Source: Cyanobacteria bacterium FACHB-471 (GTDB lineage: Bacteria; Cyanobacteriota; Cyanobacteriia; Elainellales; Elainellaceae). Taken from it: 64,000 nt of DNA. Where the stretch lies: NCBI GenBank assembly GCA_014695345.1, contig JACJOC010000093.1:59675-123674 (forward strand). The letters run 5' to 3'. The notes below the pieces were generated by a model. That model was not told the origin of the DNA. It ran no database searches and was given only the letters and a program-made list of their open reading frames with translations. Below, piece after piece: positions 45,969 to 54,892 of this stretch. A program made the translations under genes and the position numbers. The stretch's first letter is position 1. Each line of letters starts with the position of its first letter.

Positions 45969-47564
45969 ATGGCACAAACACTCTTCAGTGAAGCAGATAG
46001 ACTGGATGCCCTCAAGCGCTACAGAATTCTTGATACTGCTCCAGAGGAGGTGTTAGATGACCTCACAAAACTGGCAGCACGCACTTGCGGCGTTCCGATC
46101 GCACTGATCAACCTGATTGACTTAGATCGCCAGTGGTTCAAATCCAGAATTGGATGGGATGCAGTCAGTGTTGCCAGAGATATTGGCTTTTGCGATCAAG
46201 CAATCCTACAACCCGATGAAATTCTGGTCATTTCAGATACGCTAAATGACTCGCGATTTGCCAGTGACCCGCTGGTGACTGCATCACCCCACATTCGCTT
46301 TTATGCGGGCGCGCCTCTAGTCACCCCAGACGGCTTTGCGCTCGGCACCCTTTGTACGATGGATTGGATTCCTCGTGTTCTGAGCGACGATCAGCTTGAT
46401 ACTTTGCGAATTCTAAGCCGTCAGGTGATCATGCAGTTAGAGTTAAAGGCGAATGTCACGCAGCTAGAGCGCACCGTCAATCGCCAAAAGCGGGTAGAAA
46501 ATGCTCTACAGCGCAGTAATGAGCGCTTTCGCCAAACGCTGGAAGAACTTCAGCAAACCCAGACTCAACTGATTCAAACCGAGAAAATGTCAAGCCTGGG
46601 GCAAATGGTCGCAGGTGTTGCCCACGAGATTAACAATCCCGTAAGTTTTGTCTACGGCAATATCACTTACGTCAATCGTTACATCCAAGATTTGTTTGGT
46701 CTTCTGGATCTCTACCAGTGCCACTACCCTCAACCCGCTCCGGAGATTCAGCAGTGGAGCGAGCAAATTGACCTTGACTTCTTGTCAGAAGACTTACCCA
46801 AAATCTTGGCTTCGATGAAAGTTGGGGCAGATCGAATTCGACAGATCGTCCTGTCACTGCGAAACTTCTCTCGATTAGACGAAGCAGAAAAAAAGGCCGT
46901 TGACCTGCATCAAGGCATCGACAACACACTGATGATTTTGCAGCATCGGCTGAAACCAGCACTCGACCATCCCGGGGTTGAGGTGATTAAGACCTATGGC
47001 AACATTCCACTTGTAGAGTGCTACGCTGGACAGCTCAATCAAGTGTTTATGAACATTCTCAGCAATGCTGTTGATGCTCTAGAACACGCTAACTCTAGCG
47101 CTGCTCCGTCAGACCCTGAATCTATTTCAGACCAAGAGGCTGTTAAGGGTCAAACTTCCAAGGGTCAAATTTCTATCAGTACAAGGTTTACCCACCGGGG
47201 CAAATTTTCTAAGCAACCCTGTGTGATCATTCGCATCACGGACAATGGTCCTGGCATTTCTCCGGCAGCGAAAGAAAAACTATTTGATCCTTTTTTCACG
47301 ACAAAACCGGTCGGCAAGGGGACGGGGCTGGGGCTATCTATCAGCTATCAGATTGTAGTAGAGCGCCACGGAGGCGTGTTGAAATGCTTCTCAGAGCCGG
47401 GGCAAGGTACAGAGTTCTGGATTGAGATTCCAACCTGCAACACCCAACCCATTAGCCTTGAAACTCATTCACTTCCTACATCTGCAAGCTTAGAAATAGC
47501 AGAGAACCTTGAAGCAAGAAGCAACCCTAAAGTTGGGGTCTATCAAGACGCACCTTCAAGCTAA
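45969..47564 (+). CDS. Soluble GAF-domain histidine kinase
   Basis: A 531-residue kinase without membrane spans. The GAF domain covers about 20-165 (DLTKLAARTCGVPIALINLIDLDRQWFKSRIG ... RFYAGAPLVTPDGFALGTLC); a Cys in FCDQAI is present but it lacks the usual chromophore-Cys context. A coiled coil follows (about 168-205). The kinase core has the H-box LGQMVAGVAHEINNPVSF, the N-box VFMNILSNAVDAL, G1 DNGPGISP and G2 GKGTGLGLSIS. This H-box belongs to the HisKA_4-like cyanobacterial group that often acts on detached regulators. The ending is Ser/Asn-rich. ATG at 45969; it faces a LuxR-type gene across a terminator palindrome. Confidence 0.92.
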   Translation: MAQTLFSEADRLDALKRYRILDTAPEEVLDDLTKLAARTCGVPIALINLIDLDRQWFKSRIGWDAVSVARDIGFCDQAILQPDEILVISDTLNDSRFASDPLVTASPHIRFYAGAPLVTPDGFALGTLCTMDWIPRVLSDDQLDTLRILSRQVIMQLELKANVTQLERTVNRQKRVENALQRSNERFRQTLEELQQTQTQLIQTEKMSSLGQMVAGVAHEINNPVSFVYGNITYVNRYIQDLFGLLDLYQCHYPQPAPEIQQWSEQIDLDFLSEDLPKILASMKVGADRIRQIVLSLRNFSRLDEAEKKAVDLHQGIDNTLMILQHRLKPALDHPGVEVIKTYGNIPLVECYAGQLNQVFMNILSNAVDALEHANSSAAPSDPESISDQEAVKGQTSKGQISISTRFTHRGKFSKQPCVIIRITDNGPGISPAAKEKLFDPFFTTKPVGKGTGLGLSISYQIVVERHGGVLKCFSEPGQGTEFWIEIPTCNTQPISLETHSLPTSASLEIAENLEARSNPKVGVYQDAPSS

Positions 47565-47597
47565 TCAACTCCTACTAAAATGCTATGGCTTGATAGA

Positions 47598-47622
47598 AGA
47601 GGCAGGGTGACACCCTGCCTCT
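47598..47622. terminator. Bidirectional hairpin between convergent genes
   Basis: AGAGGCAGGGTG and CACCCTGCCTCT are perfect complements with almost no loop. They lie between the GAF kinase stop and the LuxR-type gene stop, where both transcripts should end. Confidence 0.7.
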
Positions 47623-47660
47623 CGTTCTAACTTCAGTGACTAGCGCTATAAACCGTGACG

Positions 47661-48188
47661 CTATTCGTCTGCCCACATGACATCCTGCCGTTTGGCATGA
47701 ATGCTTTTGACGTGTTTTTTCACCGTGTCAACGGTGATGTGCAGCTTGGCCGCAATCGTTTTGTAGGTGCAGTTTGCGCGACGCAGTAGCCAGACTTCTG
47801 ATTCGCGATCGGTTAGTCCAAAGCGTTGACGTTCAGCGATCGCCATTTTTTTAGCAGATTGATATCTGTCTTCCAGCGCAACTAGTAAACAGGGGCGATC
47901 GCTATTTTCTAAATTAATCCACTGCACCCGAACTCGAATCGTATCAAATGCACCCATTTCAAGTTCATCTTCGATCATGAAAATATGGTCGGGATACAGT
48001 ATGCGACTATCAACCATTAACTGACAGATCCGCCAAACTCTAGAGGGAACTAAGCTAGAGCTTGAATTACGCTGGTTGAGGCTATCACAAATCTGGCGAG
48101 CACAGCAGTTTACACAAACGACTTCACCTTGATCTGTCAGAATTAAAATGCCATCAATGAAACCTTCTATGATGCTATGAATGTCCAT
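47661..48188 (-). CDS. PAS-like plus LuxR-type HTH regulator
   Basis: A 175-residue one-component regulator. The N-terminal half looks like a short PAS domain (IIEGFIDGILILTDQGEVVCVNCCARQI ... VRVQWINLENSDRPCLLVALED). The C-terminal LuxR helix-turn-helix is FGLTDRESEVWLLRRANCTYKTIAAKLHITVDTVKKHVKSIHAK, with the family DxExxVxxL and TVxxHVxxI patterns. Four Cys (in VCVNCCARQICD) cluster in the PAS part and could bind a metal or react to redox state. ATG at 48188. Similar short PAS-LuxR proteins are common in filamentous cyanobacteria. The target is unknown. Confidence 0.88.
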   Translation of the reverse strand: MDIHSIIEGFIDGILILTDQGEVVCVNCCARQICDSLNQRNSSSSLVPSRVWRICQLMVDSRILYPDHIFMIEDELEMGAFDTIRVRVQWINLENSDRPCLLVALEDRYQSAKKMAIAERQRFGLTDRESEVWLLRRANCTYKTIAAKLHITVDTVKKHVKSIHAKRQDVMWADE

Positions 48189-48724
48189 TAGAGGGGGGCT
48201 TGAATGAACAACATTTCACCTCTTAGAACAGGCAGATGTTAGAAAGCTAGGCTTACCAAACCATCTTCCATTTATCAAGAGGATTGAGTCCTATAGAAAA
48301 TCAACTGAGCCTGTAAGCGAGTTTGATTTATGACACTACAACAACTGCCCCTCAAATTTCGGCTATCTTCGCAAGATTACAGTTTGATAACCGATTTAGG
48401 TATTCAACCAATTTTAAGACTGGTTGCCAGCTCAAGAATTTTTACTAGTAGCAAGCCTCACCCTTTAGGGTGAAAGAGTTAATAGAAAGTCGAATGGGTT
48501 TTGCTAAAAGCACCTTATCTCTACAGTATTGAACTCTTGTCAGTAAGGATCTTTTCAGAAAACAAACTTATCCCTTTCCTTTCACCTTCAGCGATTCTAT
48601 AACTATTTCAAATCGGTTATGAGAAGCAACCTTTCCAGGGCCAAGCCTCCCATAACCAATCGGTCTTATAACTAATTTAGAACTGCTATATAGCAGCCTG
48701 ATTGAATTTATATTTGATCGATGA

Positions 48725-48777
48725 GAATAATTTGTGAAAGCAAACATCTTCCGTGTAGGTGCTCTCACAAATTATTC
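48725..48777. repeat. 17-bp inverted repeat (first of a pair)
   Basis: GAATAATTTGTGAAAGC (48725-48741) and its complement (48761-48777) match with one mismatch around a 19-base loop. It lies 12 bp before an even longer hairpin in the same 770-bp gene-free gap. Confidence 0.75.
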
Positions 48778-48789
48778 AGAAATTTAATA

Positions 48790-48848
48790 GAAGCAGACAA
48801 TATTCTGTTACACAGATTTTGCTTGTGTAACAGAATATTGTCTGCTTC
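48790..48848. repeat. Perfect 25-bp inverted repeat (second of a pair)
   Basis: The arm at 48790-48814 (GAAGCAGACAATATTCTGTT followed by ACACA) is exactly complementary to 48824-48848; the loop is GATTTTGCT. No T-tract flanks it. The stem is far longer than an ordinary intrinsic terminator. The rest of the gap (48189-48724 and 48849-48962) shows nothing else that I recognise, apart from ATAACC/GGTTAT half-repeats near 48600-48680. Confidence 0.85.
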
Positions 48849-48962
48849 AATACCAACTGCTCCACTATATTGCCTACAAAATACTCCAAATGTAGGTTTC
48901 CAAATTTGGCAGATCCACTATGTTGGAGTTATTGGTAAAACTTTGCTTCGAGTAGACTTGCT

Positions 48963-49271
48963 GTGTTTCAACTTCTTTACTTCCTAACCCATTGGCTGGT
49001 TCAAGTCATCCAGCCTATCCTGGTACCGCTCTGTTTTGTATTTGCCTGGTCACTCATTCTCATGGCAGTTTGGAGTGTTTGGACTGCACTTCAAGATGGA
49101 GTCGCGAATGCTAAGCGAATGCATCAAATTCCCTGTGCAAACTGTCAGTTCTTTACGGGCGACTATCACCTTAAGTGCACAGTTCATCCAACTATGGCTT
49201 TGACTGAAGAGGCGATCGACTGCATGGACCACCAACCTGCAGCCGAAGCAAATCTTGTATTTCGCCCCTGA
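48963..49271 (+). CDS. Small membrane protein with a four-Cys C-terminal part
   Basis: About 102 residues starting at a GTG (48963), with no ATG near. One long hydrophobic stretch (about residues 9-40) should span the membrane, possibly as a hairpin. The soluble tail has CANCQFFTGDYHLKCTVHP and AIDCMDH: a C-x2-C ... C ... C pattern that could bind zinc or an Fe-S cluster. I believe it belongs to a conserved cyanobacterial family without a known role. The pair of long hairpins is about 115 bp upstream. Confidence 0.75.
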   Translation: MFQLLYFLTHWLVQVIQPILVPLCFVFAWSLILMAVWSVWTALQDGVANAKRMHQIPCANCQFFTGDYHLKCTVHPTMALTEEAIDCMDHQPAAEANLVFRP

Positions 49272-49391
49272 AATACTCCCTTAAAATACTTTGGATGCAA
49301 TAGATGCAATAGTGGTTTGTGGAGAGAAGCGCACCGTCGTTTTCTTCAAAAACTGCTGTTTTGTCAATGCTCCTAAAGCAAAAAAATTCAA

Positions 49392-49769
49392 ATGCTAATC
49401 CGAAAGCTCAACGCTTGTGACGAGTTTGTTGCAGGGGATGGAACGCTGCTGCGCGAGCTGCTACACCCTGACAAGCACCCCCTAGCGCTGCGATATAGCC
49501 TTGCCCATGCGATCGTCCCGGTAGGGCAAACGTCTTACCCCCATTCCCTCAAGACCTCTGAGGTTTACTACATTCTCAGCGGCACGGGTGAGATGCACAT
49601 CGACGATGAGAGTCAGAGGGTTGAGCCAGGGGACACTATTTATATTCCGCCGGATGCCGAGCAATTTATCTACAACAGCGGCACCGAGCCATTAGTCTTT
49701 ATTTGCATTGTTGATCCTGCTTGGAGACAGGAGGATGAGACGGTGTATGGCGATCGCCCATCCTCCTGA
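49392..49769 (+). CDS. Single-domain cupin protein
   Basis: A 125-residue cupin. Motif 1 is SYPHSLKTSEVYYILSGTGEMHID (His, Glu metal ligands) and motif 2 PGDTIYIPPDAEQFIYN, in which the usual metal His is replaced by Gln (AEQF). Metal binding is thus uncertain. Such proteins are often small isomerases, dioxygenases or sugar-binding modules; none can be preferred. ATG at 49392. It precedes the amt promoter region. Confidence 0.87.
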   Translation: MLIRKLNACDEFVAGDGTLLRELLHPDKHPLALRYSLAHAIVPVGQTSYPHSLKTSEVYYILSGTGEMHIDDESQRVEPGDTIYIPPDAEQFIYNSGTEPLVFICIVDPAWRQEDETVYGDRPSS

Positions 49770-49891
49770 AATCAAGCCAGCACCAGCCAGGGAATGCGTT
49801 TACTTAAAAAACCGTTAAATTACTTCGGCTTTGGTGAAATCCCCCAAAAAGGCTATCTTTTTAGCCTCTCAAGCCGCGTGCGTAGATAAAT

Positions 49892-49905
49892 GTATTCCCA
49901 TATAC
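49892..49905 (+). promoter_or_regulatory. NtcA-binding site of the amt promoter
   Basis: GTA-TTCCCATA-TAC is an exact GTA-N8-TAC box, flanked by T and A as in strong sites. A TGCAAT -10-like element begins 23 bases after it, in the 20-24 base window of class II NtcA promoters. It is about 265 bp before amt. The lack of a perfect -10 leaves some doubt. Confidence 0.75.
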
Positions 49906-50168
49906 AGAATTAGGCTACTCAGAATTGGTGCAATCGTCATGTTCTCTATGTTGTTCACCTGTATCCCTTCGACATCCAGATGTAGCTTTTAATCAAGCGA
50001 TAGCGGAAATCAATGGAGCTACCCGGTGAACTGTAGATTCAGAATCTATCGCTCCGCTCAACGGAGTTCAAATTTAAGATCCTGACTGCTCCTCTTAAAT
50101 CCAACACAAAAATCTACGGCTCTCACTGAGTCGTTGGACTTGCTTCATTCATTAAGGAACGTCCAGTG

Positions 50169-51767
50169 ATGTCTAAACTGTTGCTCAAAAAAAGAAGAAG
50201 AAATAGGCGGTTCTCGCTCCGAGATACGTCAATGCCGCGCAACCGGCAGCTCAATTTATCTAGTCCTGCAACTCTGTTTGAACAAATCAAAACCTGGGTA
50301 AAGCAGCTCTCTCCAAGCTGGCAAGCTTGCATTCCTCTAGCCTGCATTCTTGTCTTAGCCTGTGCTTTCAGTGCGACTGCTCAGGATATTTCTCCTGAAG
50401 AAGCAGTTGCAGAACTGAGAGTTGGCTTGGATACTCTTTGGGTTGTGGTTGCATCAATCCTAGTTATTTTCATGAACGCGGGTTTCTGTATGTTAGAAAC
50501 CGGGTTCTGCCGCCAAAAGAATGCTGTCAACGTTCTGGCTAAAAACCTGATTGTTTTTGCTCTAGCGACTATCGCTTTCTGGGCGATCGGGTTTGGACTC
50601 ATGTTTGGTGACGGCAACGGCTTTGTGGGTCTAAACGGTTTCTTCCTCACTGGTGCAGACAATAGCCCTGCGACAGGTGATGCTTATCAGGGTGTTTTTG
50701 GTTCCCTTAACTGGACGGGTATTCCCCTTACCGTTAAGTTTCTATTTCAGGTTGCTTTTGCCGGAACCGCAGCGACAATCGTTTCTGGTGCAGTAGCCGA
50801 GCGAATCAAATTCGTTGACTTCTTGATTTTCAGCCTGCTGCTTGTGGGTATTGCTTACCCCATCACGGGACACTGGATTTGGGGCGGTGGATGGCTCTAT
50901 GAATTTGGTTTCTGGGATTTTGCTGGCTCAACCGTGGTTCACATGGTTGGCGGTTGGGCAGCCCTGATGGGAGCCGCTCTCCTGGGTCCTCGGATTGGTC
51001 GTTATCAGGATGGTGGCACAACTGCTCTACCTGGTCATAACATGTCGATCGCCACACTGGGATGCTTGATCCTGTGGATCGGCTGGTTTGGCTTTAACCC
51101 TGGCTCTGTGATGGCTGTCAATGCCAGCATCGGACACATTGCTCTTACCACTAACCTGGCAGGAGCGGCAGGCGGAATTGCTGCAACCATTACTTCTTGG
51201 ATATTGTCTGGAAAGCCCGACCTGTCGATGATCATCAACGGCATTTTGGCGGGTTTGGTTGCAGTTACTGCTAGTTGTGCCTTCGTAGGCTACGTCCCTG
51301 CCCTTATCATCGGTACGATTGGTGGCATCCTAGTTGTCTTCGCTGTGTATTTCTTCGACAGCATCAAGATTGACGACCCCGTTGGTGCAACTTCTGTTCA
51401 CCTAGTCAACGGTGCCTGGGGAACCCTGGCACTCGGTCTGTTTGCGAACCCAGCCATCCACGGGATAGAAGAAGGTCCTGTTGGCTTGTTCTATGGGGGT
51501 GGCATCAACCAGCTATTCATCCAGCTTGTCGGCATTCTGGCTGTAGGCGGTATGACTGTTCTACTGTCAACCATCTTTTGGTTAGCGCTGAAGGCAACTC
51601 TAGGACTCCGTGTAACGGAGGAAGAAGAGCTAATCGGTCTAGATATTGGCGAACACGGCATGGAAGCTTACAGCGGCTTCATCAAAGACACGAGCGGCAT
51701 GGCTGGCAATACAGCTAATGTCCCCAGTGGCTCAACTGGTATCGCTGGTAGTTCACCCAATCTCTAG
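50169..51767 (+). CDS. amt: Ammonium transporter
   Basis: Amt-family channel taking up ammonium at low concentration. About 532 residues. After a basic, cytoplasmic-like leader comes a hydrophobic segment with cleavage-like ATAQD (about residue 70), then about eleven spans. Family landmarks: [79 protein letters not shown] (first pore His), and [24 protein letters not shown] (second pore His). ATG at 50169, just after an in-frame GTG. The leader of about 60 residues is longer than usual; an internal ATG at 50232 is possible. NtcA box upstream, strong terminator downstream; no glnB/glnK follows. Confidence 0.95.
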   Translation: MSKLLLKKRRRNRRFSLRDTSMPRNRQLNLSSPATLFEQIKTWVKQLSPSWQACIPLACILVLACAFSATAQDISPEEAVAELRVGLDTLWVVVASILVIFMNAGFCMLETGFCRQKNAVNVLAKNLIVFALATIAFWAIGFGLMFGDGNGFVGLNGFFLTGADNSPATGDAYQGVFGSLNWTGIPLTVKFLFQVAFAGTAATIVSGAVAERIKFVDFLIFSLLLVGIAYPITGHWIWGGGWLYEFGFWDFAGSTVVHMVGGWAALMGAALLGPRIGRYQDGGTTALPGHNMSIATLGCLILWIGWFGFNPGSVMAVNASIGHIALTTNLAGAAGGIAATITSWILSGKPDLSMIINGILAGLVAVTASCAFVGYVPALIIGTIGGILVVFAVYFFDSIKIDDPVGATSVHLVNGAWGTLALGLFANPAIHGIEEGPVGLFYGGGINQLFIQLVGILAVGGMTVLLSTIFWLALKATLGLRVTEEEELIGLDIGEHGMEAYSGFIKDTSGMAGNTANVPSGSTGIAGSSPNL

Positions 51768-51816
51768 GACTGTTTGAACGGCACCTCTGTTTGAGCGAGT
51801 TTGGTTCAGTACAATA

Positions 51817-51867
51817 AGCGGCGGTGGGACTTTTAGGATCTGAGATCCGCCCCTACCGCTTTTTTTA
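51817..51867 (+). terminator. Intrinsic terminator of amt
   Basis: AGCGGCGGTGGG and CCCCTACCGCT form a stem with small mismatches, with an inner GGATC/GATCC pair, followed by seven T. It lies 50 bp past the amt stop. Confidence 0.8.
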
Positions 51868-51947
51868 TTAAGCTTAGTTGCCTGCTATTTCCTCCGGTTT
51901 AAACTAATCATTGAATATTCGTTACACCATAAGAGTTCAAAAACCTG

Positions 51948-52868
51948 ATGGGCGATCGCCGTCTTAAGCCAGTTGCGAGTCTCATCAAATCTGCTGTCTT
52001 CTGCCAGCACTTGGGAGATTTGCCAACGTGGGCACTTTTCTCTCTAATGACCAACAGTTTTTTGCTTGTATCAGTCGTATTGCTTTTGTTTCGTGATTAC
52101 AGTGCGGGCATCAACTTAACCACCCGCACACCCGCGAGAACATCTGCCCTAGTGGCTCAGTCCAGTGTGTTGCTTCAGCCTAATTTGGTGAATTCGGCTT
52201 ACCCACTGGTGGCTCAGCTAGGCCCACGTCATCAGTTAACCTACCAGCAATGGGTGAATCTGCTAGAGCAGGAAGCTCAGGCAGCCGCCGCAAACCCACC
52301 CGATCGCCTGACGATTTTGGTAGGAGACTCTCTCAGCCTGTGGTTTCCGTCTCAGTTGCTCCTAGCTGAACGGGACTGGCTCAACCAAGGAATTTCAGGT
52401 GAAACCTCTGCTGGCTTGCTGAGGCGGCTGGACCTGTTTCGCACAACCAAGCCAGAAACGCTGTTTGTCATGATTGGTATTAATGATCTGATTCGCGGCG
52501 TGTCTGATGAGACGCTGCTAGCAAATCAGCGCCTGATCATACAGACCTTGAAAGAGCAACATCCTCAGGCTGAAATCGTTGTTCAGTCAATTTTGCCGCA
52601 TGGGGCGGAGCAAGCGGTGTGGGAAGGGCGATCGCGGCTTTTAGAAATTCCCAACAGCTACATCCGGGAATTAAACCAGGAACTAGAGGCGATCGCCGTT
52701 CAAGAGGGCGTGCATTACCTTGACTTGCATCCTCTGTTTACCGACACCGCAGGCAACCTGCGCCCCGAACTCAGCACCGACGGACTCCACCTCAGCGCTC
52801 AAGGCTACCTGGTCTGGAGTTCAGCCCTGCAAATCTTTAGCCAAACAAAGCTTGAGGTGGAGGAGTAA
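51948..52868 (+). CDS. SGNH/GDSL-type esterase or lipase
   Basis: Extracytoplasmic hydrolase of 306 residues. A signal anchor is at about residues 27-48 (WALFSLMTNSFLLVSVVLLLF). The catalytic core has block I ILVGDSLSLWFP (Ser), a Gly in QGISGETSAG, block III VMIGINDLIRG (Asn) and block V DGLHLSAQGYLVW (Asp-x-x-His). The layout resembles cyanobacterial GDSL proteins. The ATG at 51948 lies in a HIP1-type sequence (GGCGATCGCC). Substrate unknown; acetyl-sugar or lipid esters are the usual ones. Confidence 0.9.
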   Translation: MGDRRLKPVASLIKSAVFCQHLGDLPTWALFSLMTNSFLLVSVVLLLFRDYSAGINLTTRTPARTSALVAQSSVLLQPNLVNSAYPLVAQLGPRHQLTYQQWVNLLEQEAQAAAANPPDRLTILVGDSLSLWFPSQLLLAERDWLNQGISGETSAGLLRRLDLFRTTKPETLFVMIGINDLIRGVSDETLLANQRLIIQTLKEQHPQAEIVVQSILPHGAEQAVWEGRSRLLEIPNSYIRELNQELEAIAVQEGVHYLDLHPLFTDTAGNLRPELSTDGLHLSAQGYLVWSSALQIFSQTKLEVEE

Positions 52869-53054
52869 CAGTAGCAGAACCGTAGCGACGGGTAAATCAC
52901 TATGTTTGAGCAACGGTTTAGTCCTTTAACCCGTTCCGCAACTGACTGAGAGTAGCTTTATAGCGAATTATCTTTGGGTGGAGTTTACAAAACTCATGAA
53001 TCTGTCTTGCGTCTCTTGCAATTGCCCAAACTCTGCTTTAGTGTCAGGTATGTT

Positions 53055-53095
53055 TGAGCAAACTTGAGCAAGCATCTTTGAGCAAGTCTGAGCAA
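53055..53095 (+). repeat. Four TGAGCAA direct repeats upstream of the CAAD gene
   Basis: TGAGCAA occurs at 53055, 53065, 53079 and 53089, giving spacings of 10, 14 and 10 bases. A fifth copy stands alone near 52905. The array begins about 130 bp before the CAAD gene and lies in a gene-free stretch of about 315 bp. It could be a regulator binding array or a slipped simple repeat. Confidence 0.7.
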
Positions 53096-53186
53096 ATAGG
53101 AGGAAATCGGCAACTCTGCTGTTAAGCGACAGCAAGTTGAGATATCCTTTAACAAAAGTTTATTTAAGCTGTTTCAAGGTGTCACT

Positions 53187-53642
53187 ATGGATCCTGAAGT
53201 GAAGCAAGATATCAATTCCGAAGTCGTGACCGAGGTTGAAACCACCAAAGTCAGCCTTGATGGAGAGGATGCTGGAACCATTACTCAATTCACGACGACC
53301 AGTGAGTCGCAAGAGCAATGGCGGCAAATTGGAGAAAAAGTCTCTGGTTTTTTGGCTGATTTACCGGAGTATCTAACCGAGTTTTTCAGCGAATACAGAC
53401 GGCCAATCATCTCAATCGGCTTGATCTTTGGGACAATTGTTTTGGCAAAGCTAGTTCTAGCAATTCTAGACTCGCTTGATGATATTCCACTGCTTGAGCC
53501 ATCGTTGAAGCTGATTGGTTTGGGCTACTCTGCCTGGTTCGTTTACCGCTATCTGTTGCGGGCTTCTAATCGCAAAGAACTGGCTGATGATTTCAACTCT
53601 CTGAGAGAGCAGGTCCTGGGTCAAGGTTCTCCTAAAGTCTAG
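53187..53642 (+). CDS. CAAD-domain thylakoid membrane protein
   Basis: A 151-residue protein made of a hydrophilic acidic leader and a CAAD domain, the module that anchors some cyanobacterial aminoacyl-tRNA synthetases and the plastid CURT1 proteins in thylakoids. The domain (about residues 50-145) has an amphipathic helix (EKVSGFLADLPEYLTEFFSEYRRPI), two spans (SIGLIFGTIVLAKLVLAIL and LLEPSLKLIGLGYSAWFVYRYL) and a charged ending KELADDFNSLREQVLG. Free-standing CAAD/CURT1-like proteins bend thylakoid membranes; that role is likely but inferred. ATG at 53187. Confidence 0.92.
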   Translation: MDPEVKQDINSEVVTEVETTKVSLDGEDAGTITQFTTTSESQEQWRQIGEKVSGFLADLPEYLTEFFSEYRRPIISIGLIFGTIVLAKLVLAILDSLDDIPLLEPSLKLIGLGYSAWFVYRYLLRASNRKELADDFNSLREQVLGQGSPKV

Positions 53643-53774
53643 CGATCGCCTTTGAGCAAAATTTGAAAAGCGAGGGCAGGATTAGAATGCCTTCGCTTTT
53701 CAAGTTTTTGGTGATGATAATCAGTAGGATTTGCAAGCTGCTCATGCCAAACCTGTCCGTAGAGTAGCGGTATC

Positions 53775-53847
53775 AGTAGGGGCGAAGCATTCGGTCGCAA
53801 TCTCTGCTGCCGAGGCACAATTCTTTTGCCGAATGCTTCGCCCCTAC
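53775..53847. repeat. GTAGGGGCGAAGCATTCGG inverted repeat
   Basis: The 19-bp arm at 53775-53793 and its exact complement at 53829-53847 enclose 35 bases. This sequence is, as I remember it, a widespread dispersed repeat of filamentous cyanobacteria. It sits between the convergent CAAD and AraC-type genes. Confidence 0.8.
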
Positions 53848-53882
53848 ACCAAATAGTGCTTCTTCACGCAACGGACTCTGTA

Positions 53883-54764
53883 TTATTTCTGTTCTCGGTA
53901 TGTCTTGGGTGTCACTCCCGTATGCTTGCGAAACTGCTGGGTAAAGTGACTTTGGCTGTTAAACCCACACTGAAGTGCGATGTCTGTGATTAAGTCGTTA
54001 CTTTGCTTCAAAAGCTTCTTTGCCCGTTCAATTCTTTGCTCTACAACATGCTGCCAAGGTGCAATTCCTAGCGATCGCTTGAAGCAACTAGCAAAGTAAC
54101 ATTGGCTGAGATTTGCCGCCTGAGCAAGATCTGCTAACTGAATGTCCTGTACAAGATGAGCATTAATATATTCCAGGACTCTGTTTAGCCTAAACTTACT
54201 TAACCCTTCTTCGGGCGATCGCAGCGCTAGAGGACGCGAAGCGTAATTTCTGAGCAGGTGAATTGCCAGCAAATTTGTCAGGGAATCTAGATAAAGTTGG
54301 TTTCCCCATTTAGTCTGCTGTATTTCGGTTTGAATGAACTGAAAGATAGATTGAAGTTGGCGATCGCGTATCTTAAACCCGCTGAGCAGTTCAAGTCGTT
54401 CAGGGTGAGGGCAACCAATTTCTAACGCCATCTGCTGCAAAAAGTCTGGATCGATGCTCAGCGCTAGAACTTCATCGATCATTTCACAAGCACCAAAGAA
54501 AGACGTACAAGCCGGAATCAGCAATAAGTCACCTTGGCATAGAGAATCGTCATATTCCTGCCCACCCATGCGAAAAACTTGACGGTCTACATGACCTAAT
54601 TCAAAAACCAGTAAGTGCTGAGTAAGTCCTCCTGAGATTTCACATTCTCCAGAGGGCTGAATTTGATGTTCTAGAAGTAATCTACCCGCTTGGAGAGCTT
54701 GACTGGATACTATCTGCTCCGGTCTAATCGCGTCCTTGGGGTGAATAGCTTGGCTAGAAGACAT
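53883..54764 (-). CDS. AraC-family transcriptional regulator
   Basis: A 293-residue regulator. The N-terminal half is a cupin-like sensing domain (VFRMGGQEYDDSLCQGDLLLIPACTSFFGAC). The C-terminal AraC domain has two helix-turn-helices: VQDIQLADLAQAANLSQCYFASCFKRSLGIAPWQHVVEQRIERAKKLL and SDLITDIALQCGFNSQSHFTQQFRKHTGVTPKTYR, the last being the family signature. ATG at 54764. It is divergent from the S41-like lipoprotein gene with about 130 bp between, so that gene is its most likely target. Confidence 0.93.
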   Translation of the reverse strand: MSSSQAIHPKDAIRPEQIVSSQALQAGRLLLEHQIQPSGECEISGGLTQHLLVFELGHVDRQVFRMGGQEYDDSLCQGDLLLIPACTSFFGACEMIDEVLALSIDPDFLQQMALEIGCPHPERLELLSGFKIRDRQLQSIFQFIQTEIQQTKWGNQLYLDSLTNLLAIHLLRNYASRPLALRSPEEGLSKFRLNRVLEYINAHLVQDIQLADLAQAANLSQCYFASCFKRSLGIAPWQHVVEQRIERAKKLLKQSNDLITDIALQCGFNSQSHFTQQFRKHTGVTPKTYREQK

Positions 54765-54892
54765 CGTCTAATCAAAAGATATTAATAAGTTTCCATCGAA
54801 ATTTGAAAGACGGCAGGCTAGCAACTTATCGATAATGGATTCCTCTAGCCAAGCTAGCGACGAATGAGCGCAACCCTGCCAGCGTAAAGCTT

